DNA of 6,821 nt from Nitrospirota bacterium (lineage in GTDB: Bacteria; Nitrospirota; CAKKRA01; 9FT-COMBO-42-15): NCBI GenBank assembly GCA_016195585.1, contig JACPZJ010000095.1, forward strand, positions 1 to 6,821, read 5' to 3'. Positions 1-3,497 of the stretch are shown piece by piece (the first letter of the stretch is position 1; every line of letters starts with the position of its first letter). Position numbers and translations under genes: made by a program. The notes below the pieces were generated by a model. It was given only the letters and a program-made list of their open reading frames with translations, had not been told where the DNA came from and did no database searches.

Positions 1-5
1 GCCGT

Positions 6-64
6 GCCCCTACAGAAACAAAATGCAAAATCACATCACAGGGCGGGGGAAATCCCCGCCCTGT
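6..64. repeat. dispersed intergenic repeat, copy A (cut by the window's left edge)
   Basis: From CCCCTACAG through a GC-rich hairpin, this stretch matches positions 879-936 almost base for base, apart from a two-base gap and a few substitutions. The upstream half seen in copy B, a palindrome starting GTAGGG, lies mostly outside the window here. Together with copy B it brackets the first two-gene module. It could be a REP- or MITE-like element; no transposase is visible. Confidence 0.8.
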
Positions 65-70
65 TTGTTT
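38..70 (+). terminator. Rho-independent terminator-like hairpin in repeat copy A
   Basis: ACAGGGCGGGG (38-48) pairs perfectly with CCCCGCCCTGT (54-64) around a 5-base loop, and TTGTTT follows. It would end transcription entering from the left, before the promoter of the first module. The stem is nearly symmetrical and also resembles a REP hairpin, so it may be a repeat that doubles as a terminator. Confidence 0.6.
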
Positions 71-100
71 CTTGCCAGATTTATTTCCCTTCCTTTTTCT

Positions 101-129
101 TTGACAAAGCAGAGTCATTTTGATAATCT
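101..129 (+). promoter_or_regulatory. possible sigma70-type promoter for module 1
   Basis: A perfect TTGACA (101-106) is followed by weak -10 candidates: TAATCT at 124-129 with 17-base spacing, or GATAAT at 122-127 with 15. The same CTTTGACAAA word also follows the hairpin of repeat copy B (941-950), so the -35 box may belong to the repeat itself. Confidence 0.35.
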
Positions 130-154
130 TTTAACATAGCATCTACCCTGAAAA

Positions 155-201
155 GAGGAGGATAGATTTTTTTGGATATTGTATATAAATGCAAGAGATA
201 G
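155..201 (+). promoter_or_regulatory. displaced strong Shine-Dalgarno and possible 9-codon leader ORF
   Basis: GAGGAGG at 155-161 is the strongest ribosome-binding sequence in this leader, but it lies 27 bases before the ATG of the first gene, too far for normal use. It is 10 bases before TTG (172), which opens a short frame (MDIVYKCKR, stop 199-201) that runs across the downstream ATG at 189. This suggests either translational coupling through a leader peptide or a small indel in the leader. Confidence 0.3.
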
Positions 202-509
202 AATATCTTATCTATTTGACTGCTGAATCAACTGATAGGTTAAGGGTATATGCACAAAAAGAAAAGGGAGAAATCTTAAAGTTTGTTGTTCAATACGAGG
301 CAATGATTTCTGGAGAATGGCAGCCAATAGTAAGATATGATACTGCACACGGTTTTGCCCATAAAGATATAATGAGACCAAAGGGAGAGGCTATAAAACA
401 GCCGTTGTTTATTGAAACATATAATCTTGCCTTTACATTTGCAACGCTTGACCTGAAGGCAAACTGGATGCAATATAGAGACAACTTTGAAAAGGGGTTT
501 AAGAAATGA
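189..509 (+). CDS. DUF7718-like small protein, first gene of module 1
   Basis: This is a 106-residue soluble protein with no signal peptide or membrane segment. From memory it resembles proteins annotated as DUF7718; function unknown. A beta-rich core (about 15-50) leads to the conspicuous motif RYDTAHGFAHKD (49-60), with two histidines, two aspartates and an arginine. The C-terminal third (75-106) looks helical. The ATG at 189 is the first possible start because TAA lies immediately upstream in frame; a good ribosome-binding site is missing at the normal distance. Its end overlaps the next gene by 4 bases (ATGA), so the two are almost certainly co-translated. The codons are AT-rich compared with nadB. 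The RYD..HG..H motif recalls that of TumE-type (DUF6516) toxins, which makes a toxin role possible; that comparison is inference from memory, without an alignment. Confidence 0.75.
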   Translation: MQEIEYLIYLTAESTDRLRVYAQKEKGEILKFVVQYEAMISGEWQPIVRYDTAHGFAHKDIMRPKGEAIKQPLFIETYNLAFTFATLDLKANWMQYRDNFEKGFKK

Positions 510-763
510 CAAAAGATGATATTATTAAGAAGAATTTAGATCTTCATGCTGAATGGATGAAATATATTTTTGAAAATCCAGATGTTCTTGATAGAATTCC
601 TAAGGGCGCTGTTTTGGTGATACTTCCAGAAGATGATAAGGAATTGTATGAAGAAAACTATAAGATATTAGAAGAAAATAAAAAGAAGGGTATAACTGTA
701 TTTGTAGTAACAATGAAGATGCCAAGACCACAGGTTTTAAATATTGAGATTATTGCAGCCTGA
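506..763 (+). CDS. DUF5647-like small protein, second gene of module 1
   Basis: This is an 85-residue acidic, soluble protein that I recognise from memory as DUF5647-like. It opens with a helical segment (KKNLDLHAEWMKYIFENP, 8-25), followed by RIPKGAVLVILPEDD (30-44) with the family's characteristic I-P-x-G-A and L-P-E-D-D pattern. A second helix (45-61) and a strand, ITVFVVTMK (63-71), follow. AAGGGG lies 8 bases before the ATG, a clear ribosome-binding site. The start overlaps the stop of the preceding gene (ATGA). Function is unknown. As the downstream partner in a tightly coupled pair, next to a true PIN toxin module, it could be an antitoxin; this is inference. The stop codon sits in CAGCCTGA, an 8-mer also found at the end of the gene at 1359-1592. 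Confidence 0.8.
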   Translation: MTKDDIIKKNLDLHAEWMKYIFENPDVLDRIPKGAVLVILPEDDKELYEENYKILEENKKKGITVFVVTMKMPRPQVLNIEIIAA

Positions 764-783
764 CACTCCGTGGGCTAAACAGC

Positions 784-936
784 AAGTAGGGTGTGGGCTG
801 TGGCCGCCAACAATATCTGGCATTGGCGCTGCCGTAAGAGTAGGGATATTTTTCTATCGTAGGGATTCAAAATTTTGAACCCCTACAGAAACAAAATGCA
901 AATCATATCACAGGGCGGGGGCAATCCCTGCCCTGT
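784..936. repeat. composite intergenic repeat, copy B
   Basis: The 245-base gap between modules 1 and 2 holds no gene I can support. It contains AAGTAGGG followed by GCCGCCAAC (784-810), a second GTAGGGA (859-865), and the segment 879-936 that matches copy A. The order is similar to that after module 2 (1604-1690): GTAGGG, a pyrimidine-rich CCNCCAAC, a GGCNTTGGC-like or GGCTAACATTGGC-like stretch, then the GC-rich hairpin. It probably represents nested REP-like elements. Confidence 0.65.
859..886. repeat. 28-base near-perfect palindrome
   Basis: GTAGGGATTCAAAA (859-872) is the reverse complement of TTTTGAACCCCTAC (873-886) with a single mismatch (865 against 880). It abuts the copy-A-like segment of the repeat, and the CCCCTAC end is also present at 7-13. 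It probably forms part of the repeat element's terminal structure; an operator role is less likely. Confidence 0.7.
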
Positions 937-943
937 TTTTCTT
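910..943 (+). terminator. Rho-independent terminator-like hairpin after module 1
   Basis: ACAGGGCGGGG (910-920) pairs with CCCTGCCCTGT (926-936) around the loop GCAAT, with one G-U pair, and TTTT, C, TTT follow. The position fits termination of the two-gene module 1 transcript. It is the same hairpin as at 38-64. Confidence 0.65.
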
Positions 944-989
944 TGACAAACAATAATTGTTTTGCTACCTTTCTTTCAGGGCATTAATG

Positions 990-998
990 TGTTATAAT
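990..998 (+). promoter_or_regulatory. extended -10 promoter element giving a nearly leaderless mRNA
   Basis: TGTTATAAT is a perfect extended -10 box (TGnTATAAT). It ends 10 bases before the ATG at 1009, so transcription would start about 4 bases upstream of the start codon. No convincing -35 box lies 17 bases upstream, as is common for extended -10 promoters. The upstream TTGACA at 943-948 is too far away to pair with it. Confidence 0.5.
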
Positions 999-1008
999 TT
1001 ATTAAATA

Positions 1009-1341
1009 ATGAAGCTGGAAAATAGAGAGTATGCATATATTCCCCTTGCCAAACTTTTGGATTATCTGTTATCAGAAACGCATCCTGTAGGCAAATCAAA
1101 GGCTAAGTATTTACGTTCACTGGGTTTTAATGAGATAAATGTAAACCTGCTTAAAGAAGGCTTATTAGCCATTGCCAGATCAGAAGATGTAAAAGAGGCG
1201 ATATCCTCTTCACATGGTGTAAAATATGTTATAGACGGGACGTTACAGACACCAAGCGGAGCTTTTATTAGAGTGAGGACTATATGGGTTATTGATAAAG
1301 ATATGGAGCGTCCACGCTTTGTGACAGCTTATCCGATATGA
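1009..1341 (+). CDS. DUF6883-like protein, first gene of module 2
   Basis: This is a 110-residue soluble protein that I recognise as DUF6883-like. The N-terminal half has the pattern YIPLAKLLDYLLSETHPVGK (10-29), then KAKYLRSLGF (31-40), the family's H-P-x-G-x-x-K-A block. The C-terminal half is beta-rich: GVKYVIDGTLQTPSG (70-84), RVRTIWVI (88-95) and PRFVTAYPI (102-110). The ending with W, P-R and V-T-A-Y-P resembles the last strands of BECR-fold ribonuclease toxins (the fold of RelE and of many contact-dependent toxins), so a nuclease toxin is a reasonable but unproven guess. The ATG is the first possible start after an in-frame TAA at 1003, no Shine-Dalgarno precedes it, and the promoter lies directly upstream. 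The partner gene follows 17 bases after the stop. Confidence 0.8.
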   Translation: MKLENREYAYIPLAKLLDYLLSETHPVGKSKAKYLRSLGFNEINVNLLKEGLLAIARSEDVKEAISSSHGVKYVIDGTLQTPSGAFIRVRTIWVIDKDMERPRFVTAYPI

Positions 1342-1347
1342 AACACA

Positions 1348-1353
1348 GGGAGG
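1348..1353 (+). promoter_or_regulatory. ribosome-binding site that fixes the start at 1359
   Basis: GGGAGG lies 5 bases before ATG 1359. An in-frame ATG at 1338 has no such site and would overlap the preceding gene, so the shorter reading is preferred. This start also matches the usual family N-terminus (MIKELD). Confidence 0.75.
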
Positions 1354-1358
1354 TTGAT

Positions 1359-1592
1359 ATGATAAAGGAATTAGATATGATTGTTCTAAAACATGATATT
1401 AAAGAGCATGGATTAACAGAGGGTGATATAGGTGCAGTGGTGCATTGTTACGGCAGTGGTAATGCCTATGAGGTTGAGTTTGTTACTGCTGAAGGGAAAA
1501 CAATTGCGGTGCTCACCCTTGCCTCTGATGATATCAGGTTGATGAGAGATAAAGAGATTCTGCATGTAAGAATGCTGTCGCTGACAGCCTGA
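1359..1592 (+). CDS. DUF4926-like protein, second gene of module 2
   Basis: This is a 77-residue protein recognised as DUF4926-like. It has a compact, probably SH3-like beta-barrel: MIKELDMIVLKHDI (1-14), EHGLTEGDIGAVVHCY (16-31) with the H-G-L-x-x-G-D-x-G signature, then AYEVEFVTAEGKTIAVLTL (36-54). The last 15 or so residues (RDKEILHVRMLSLTA) extend beyond the usual core and end in CAGCCTGA, so they may derive from repeat-adjacent DNA. DUF4926 genes are, as I recall, often found beside DUF6883 genes. The co-directional pairing suggests an antitoxin or immunity partner for the upstream protein. The family link is firm; the role is inference. Confidence 0.8.
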   Translation: MIKELDMIVLKHDIKEHGLTEGDIGAVVHCYGSGNAYEVEFVTAEGKTIAVLTLASDDIRLMRDKEILHVRMLSLTA

Positions 1593-1603
1593 TGCTGTTA
1601 CAA

Positions 1604-1697
1604 AGTAGGGGCAGGTGTCCTGCCCACCAACTGCGGCTAACATTGGCTGCAAAACAAATCATGGGCGGGGCAATCCCCCGCCCCTGTTTGTTTTTAT
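1604..1697. repeat. composite intergenic repeat, copy C
   Basis: The 168-base gap between modules 2 and 3 contains AGTAGGGGCAGG with a 7-base-pair hairpin (GGGCAGG 1609-1615 against CCTGCCC 1619-1625), then CCACCAAC, GGCTAACATTGGC, AAACAAATCAT and the GC-rich hairpin. The layout parallels copy B, but the CCCCTACAG segment is missing. No gene is supported here. Confidence 0.65.
1663..1697 (+). terminator. Rho-independent terminator-like hairpin after module 2
   Basis: GGGCGGGG (1663-1670) pairs with CCCCGCCC (1676-1683) around a 5-base loop. CTG and then TTTGTTTTTATTT follow, which is a good T tract. It is well placed to end the module 2 transcript and is the third occurrence of this hairpin type in the window. 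Confidence 0.7.
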
Positions 1698-1720
1698 TTC
1701 TTATACTCCTCAAACTTTTA

Positions 1721-1729
1721 TGATATAAT
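1721..1729 (+). promoter_or_regulatory. extended -10 promoter for the PIN toxin module
   Basis: TGATATAAT is a perfect extended -10 box. Transcription would start near 1736, leaving a leader of about 25 AT-rich bases without a Shine-Dalgarno sequence before the ATG at 1761. A -35 box is not evident (TTATAC at 1701-1706 is the 17-base candidate). Confidence 0.45.
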
Positions 1730-1760
1730 ATTTATATAGAAATTTTAATTTGATATATTT

Positions 1761-2222
1761 ATGTCAAAAAAACTAAAAGTCTATTTAGATACAAGTGTAA
1801 TTGGCGGTTGCTTTGATGAGGAGTTCTCTTTTTGGTCTCAGAAAATAATAGATGATTTTAAAAAAGGCAAAATAAGCCTTTATTTGTCAACTATTACAGA
1901 AGCAGAAATGGTAGATGCCCCTGATGAGGTAAAAGAATTATTTTACGAGCTATTAGAATTAGGGGTAGTGTTTATAGAGGAAAACGAGGAGTCTTTAAAT
2001 TTGGCAGACAAATATATTGATGAGAATATATTAAGTAAAAATTATCGTGATGATGCAAGACATATAGCTATAGCAACTATATCAGACATTGATGTGCTTG
2101 TGAGCTGGAATTTTAAACATATAGTTCATTACGATAAGATAAAAAAGTTTAACTCGGTGAATATAAAAGAAGGATATAAACCCATAGACATATATTCGCC
2201 GATGGAGGTTGCAAATGAGTAA
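1761..2222 (+). CDS. VapC-like PIN-domain ribonuclease toxin
   Basis: This is a 153-residue PIN-domain protein, the expected size for a VapC-type toxin. PIN toxins are Mg2+-dependent ribonucleases that cleave RNA in the cytoplasm and are held inactive by a partner antitoxin. Visible motifs are VYLDTSVIGG (7-16) with acidic D10, TITEAEM (44-50) with E49 or E47, YRDDARHIAIA (95-105) with D98, and VLVSWNFKHIV (112-122), where N117 stands at the position often held by the fourth acid. The DARHIAIA and SWNFKHI blocks are typical of a well-populated PIN subgroup. There is no Shine-Dalgarno before the ATG. The small gene at 2215 overlaps its 3' end by 8 bases. The sequence is strongly AT-rich, consistent with mobile accessory DNA. 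I leave the symbol empty because VapC-like genes are numerous. Confidence 0.88.
   Translation: MSKKLKVYLDTSVIGGCFDEEFSFWSQKIIDDFKKGKISLYLSTITEAEMVDAPDEVKELFYELLELGVVFIEENEESLNLADKYIDENILSKNYRDDARHIAIATISDIDVLVSWNFKHIVHYDKIKKFNSVNIKEGYKPIDIYSPMEVANE
2204..2208 (+). promoter_or_regulatory. strong ribosome-binding site for the antitoxin-like gene
   Basis: GGAGG lies 6 bases before ATG 2215, inside the 3' end of the PIN gene. It contrasts with the missing site upstream of the toxin and would favour antitoxin synthesis. Confidence 0.7.
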
Positions 2223-2361
2223 ATTTAAGGTTATGAAATGGATCAGAAAAATAAGGGATAAAAATTATGAAGAAACAAAACATATGAGTAAAAAGGAACT
2301 TTTAGAATTTTACAAGCGGAAAGCCGAAATTATTCAAAAGAAGGTTAAGGCGCCACAGTAG
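2215..2361 (+). CDS. small antitoxin-like protein paired with the PIN toxin
   Basis: This 48-residue basic, helical protein is short enough to be missed by ORF callers. It reads MSKFKVMKWIRKIRDKNYEE (1-20), then TKHMSKKELLEFYKRKAE (21-38). The pattern I-R-D-K-x-Y-E-E-T-K-x-M-S-x-x-E-x-x-x-(F/Y)-Y is one I recognise from small proteins encoded beside PIN toxins of this subgroup and annotated only as hypothetical or putative antitoxin. It overlaps the PIN gene by 8 bases and has its own strong GGAGG site, which supports it as a real gene. M7 (2233) is an in-frame alternative start with poorer support. It has no obvious DNA-binding domain, so autoregulation is uncertain. It probably binds and blocks the PIN active site; this is inference. 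Confidence 0.8.
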   Translation: MSKFKVMKWIRKIRDKNYEETKHMSKKELLEFYKRKAEIIQKKVKAPQ

Positions 2362-2385
2362 CAAGGGTAGGCATTGCCCACCAAA
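2362..2385. repeat. degenerate repeat fragment, copy D
   Basis: AGGGTAGGCATTGCCCACCAA, directly after the antitoxin-like stop, resembles the GTAGGGGCAGG...CCTGCCCACCAA start of copy C. No GC-rich terminator hairpin follows. The rest of the gap up to 2459 holds only short inverted repeats, for example CAAGAATCTTG at 2427-2437. Confidence 0.45.
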
Positions 2386-2459
2386 TCTTCCTTTCTTGGA
2401 CATGGAGACCCTCTTGATTTTAACAACAAGAATCTTGGCTGCTGTTTTTTGAGCAAGAT

Positions 2460-2488
2460 TTGACATAAGGTTCCTTTTATTATATTAT
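2460..2488 (+). promoter_or_regulatory. sigma70-type promoter of the secreted protein-rplI operon
   Basis: A consensus TTGACA (2460-2465) and TATTAT (2483-2488) are separated by 17 bases, the best promoter match in the window. Transcription should start near 2495, about 19 bases before ATG 2514. The imperfect palindrome CAAGAATCTTG (2427-2437) upstream might be an operator, but nothing further supports that. Confidence 0.75.
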
Positions 2489-2513
2489 TTGAATATAAAA
2501 AAGGGAATGACCT

Positions 2514-2861
2514 ATGAAAAAAAATAACAGACTTATAATCGCCTCATTAGTTATCATCATGGCCCTCAGTATTGTTTCTCCCGCCTTTGCAGGCGATAAA
2601 AAGGATGAAGGCATTTACAGAAGGACTGCTGACTCCTTTTGGTCGCTTACATATAAGACAGGCAACTTCTTCAAAGAGGGCTATAAAAGCATTTCAGGTT
2701 TTTTCAGGGGAGAATCACCAAAGATAAAGGAGCATGGCAGGGAGATAAAAGAAGAGATCAAAAAGACAAACGAGAATATTGGCAAGGCGTTTAAAGAGGC
2801 AGGTAAAGAGATTAAGGAAAAGAATGAAAAGGCAGTCAAAGAGCTAAAGAAGAAAAACTAA
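2514..2861 (+). CDS. small secreted lysine-rich helical protein of unknown function
   Basis: This is a 115-residue protein with a clear Sec signal peptide: MKKNNR, a hydrophobic core (IIASLVIIMALSIV, 8-21) and a likely signal peptidase I cut after AFA (26). The mature part begins GDKKDEG, continues with an aromatic stretch (FWSLTYKTGNFFKEGYKSIS, 42-61), and ends in a highly charged Lys/Glu-rich helix (69-115) with amphipathic, possibly coiled-coil character. It is therefore probably periplasmic or envelope-associated. I do not recognise a named family. AAGGGA lies 7 bases before the ATG. The rplI gene begins 11 bases after its stop, so the two share a promoter, an odd pairing of an exported protein with a ribosomal protein. 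It could be a stress or envelope-associated helical protein; no firm function. Confidence 0.8.
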   Translation: MKKNNRLIIASLVIIMALSIVSPAFAGDKKDEGIYRRTADSFWSLTYKTGNFFKEGYKSISGFFRGESPKIKEHGREIKEEIKKTNENIGKAFKEAGKEIKEKNEKAVKELKKKN

Positions 2862-2872
2862 GGGGGGCTAAA

Positions 2873-3316
2873 ATGCAGGTTATATTACTTGAGAATATTG
2901 AGAGGGTTGGCAAAAAGGGTGCGGTAATCAATGTGTCAGATGGATACGCAAGAAATTTCTTGCTTCCAAAGAAGAAGGCAGTTGAGGCTACACCGGTAAA
3001 TAAGAAAAGATTAGAAGAAGAATTAAAGCATGCAGAGGCGCGTTTAGAGAAAGAAAAAGAGGCATTACAGATATTGGCAGGGAAGATAAATAATGCCTCT
3101 GTTACAATAGCGCAAAAGGTTGGCGAGGGGGACAGGCTCTTTGGTTCAGTAACAGCAATGGATATTGTGGATGCATTGGCAAAAGATGGCATTCATATAG
3201 ATAAAAAGAAGATTCACATTGAAAATCCAATCAAGGAATTAGGCGCTTTTACAGTTCCAATCAAACTCCATCCAGAGATAACAGCAGAGCTTAAGGTGAA
3301 GGTGGTGAAGGCATGA
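2873..3316 (+). CDS. rplI: 50S ribosomal protein bL9
   Basis: This is a 147-residue bL9, of normal length. The N-terminal domain, MQVILLENIERVGKKGAVIN, is followed by VSDGYARNFLLPKKKAVEAT (21-40), the bL9 signature, in which K-K replaces the usual G-(L/K) after P-K. A long connecting helix (43-70) links it to the C-terminal domain, with GDRLFGSVT (86-94), IHIDKKKIHI (107-116) and KLHPEITAELKVKVV (131-145). bL9 binds 23S rRNA near the L1 stalk and helps reading-frame maintenance. AGGGGGG lies 5 bases before the ATG. The usual neighbours (rpsF, ssb, rpsR upstream; dnaB downstream) are absent; a secreted protein gene precedes it and a possible dnaB relic follows. Confidence 0.97.
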   Translation: MQVILLENIERVGKKGAVINVSDGYARNFLLPKKKAVEATPVNKKRLEEELKHAEARLEKEKEALQILAGKINNASVTIAQKVGEGDRLFGSVTAMDIVDALAKDGIHIDKKKIHIENPIKELGAFTVPIKLHPEITAELKVKVVKA

Positions 3317-3411
3317 TAATGGTAACTTTACCACCAGTAGAAAGCTTTCTTCCCAAGGAGATTTGCAATCTAACGATAAAGACTCAATCAAAATCAAAAT
3401 GCAAAAATTAA
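3313..3411 (+). pseudogene. 32-codon frame at the rplI stop, possible relic of dnaB
   Basis: ATGATAATG overlaps the rplI stop (ATGA), and the second ATG (3319) has GAAGG about 7 bases upstream. The frame reads MIMVTLPPVESFLPKEI and then runs into the AT-rich repeat, stopping at 3409-3411. The opening V-T-L-P-P resembles the start of the replicative helicase DnaB, which is the common downstream neighbour of rplI. Residues after LPP do not match well, so this may be a truncated dnaB start or a chance frame. No helicase core is in the window. Confidence 0.25.
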
Positions 3412-3490
3412 AATGCAAAATGACATATCAAAATGTAAAATTTTGAATTTTGCCTTGTAATTTTGATTTTTGACATTTAATTTTTTATTT
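3385..3490. repeat. AT-rich imperfect inverted repeat upstream of nadA
   Basis: The left part is built from CAAAAT, ATGCAAAA and ATTAAAATG words. The right part carries their complements (ATTTTGAATTTTG, AATTTTGATTTTTG), forming a long imperfect hairpin centred near 3440. The segment AAATGCAAAATGACATATCA (3411-3430) matches AAATGCAAAATCACATCACA in copy A (21-40) at 17 of 20 bases, so this element shares a module with the GC-rich repeats. Confidence 0.6.
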
Positions 3491-3497
3491 TTATTAT
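3470..3497 (+). promoter_or_regulatory. promoter-like boxes overlapping the nadA start
   Basis: TTGACA (3470-3475) and TATTAT (3492-3497) are 16 bases apart, but the -10 box overlaps the ATG at 3496. If used, the mRNA would begin near 3504 and translation would need the in-frame TTG at 3529. AT-rich DNA yields such matches by chance, so this is a weak call. Confidence 0.25.

Noticed and set aside
6..936. CRISPR array from the repeated GC-rich segments
   Set aside because: The repeats are few, variable, and separated by whole genes rather than by uniform spacers. No cas gene is seen.
1338..1592. Longer start for the DUF4926-like protein at ATG 1338
   Set aside because: The ATG at 1359 has GGGAGG at 5 bases and matches the family N-terminus, while 1338 lacks a ribosome-binding site and overlaps the previous gene.
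784..1690. Integron attC sites in the gaps between modules
   Set aside because: The gaps have GCTAAAC, CCAAC and GGCTAAC words, but no properly placed pair of RYYYAAC and GTTRRRY boxes around a folded attC, and no integrase is in the window.
2836..3192. 118-residue open frame on the - strand opposite rplI
   Set aside because: It lies wholly opposite a clear bL9 gene and reads as a low-complexity Ser/Phe-rich shadow of Lys/Glu codons.
3317..3495. NAD+ riboswitch (nadA motif) upstream of nadA
   Set aside because: The region is almost entirely A and T with repeat structure; I see none of the conserved GC-containing stems and loops expected for that motif.
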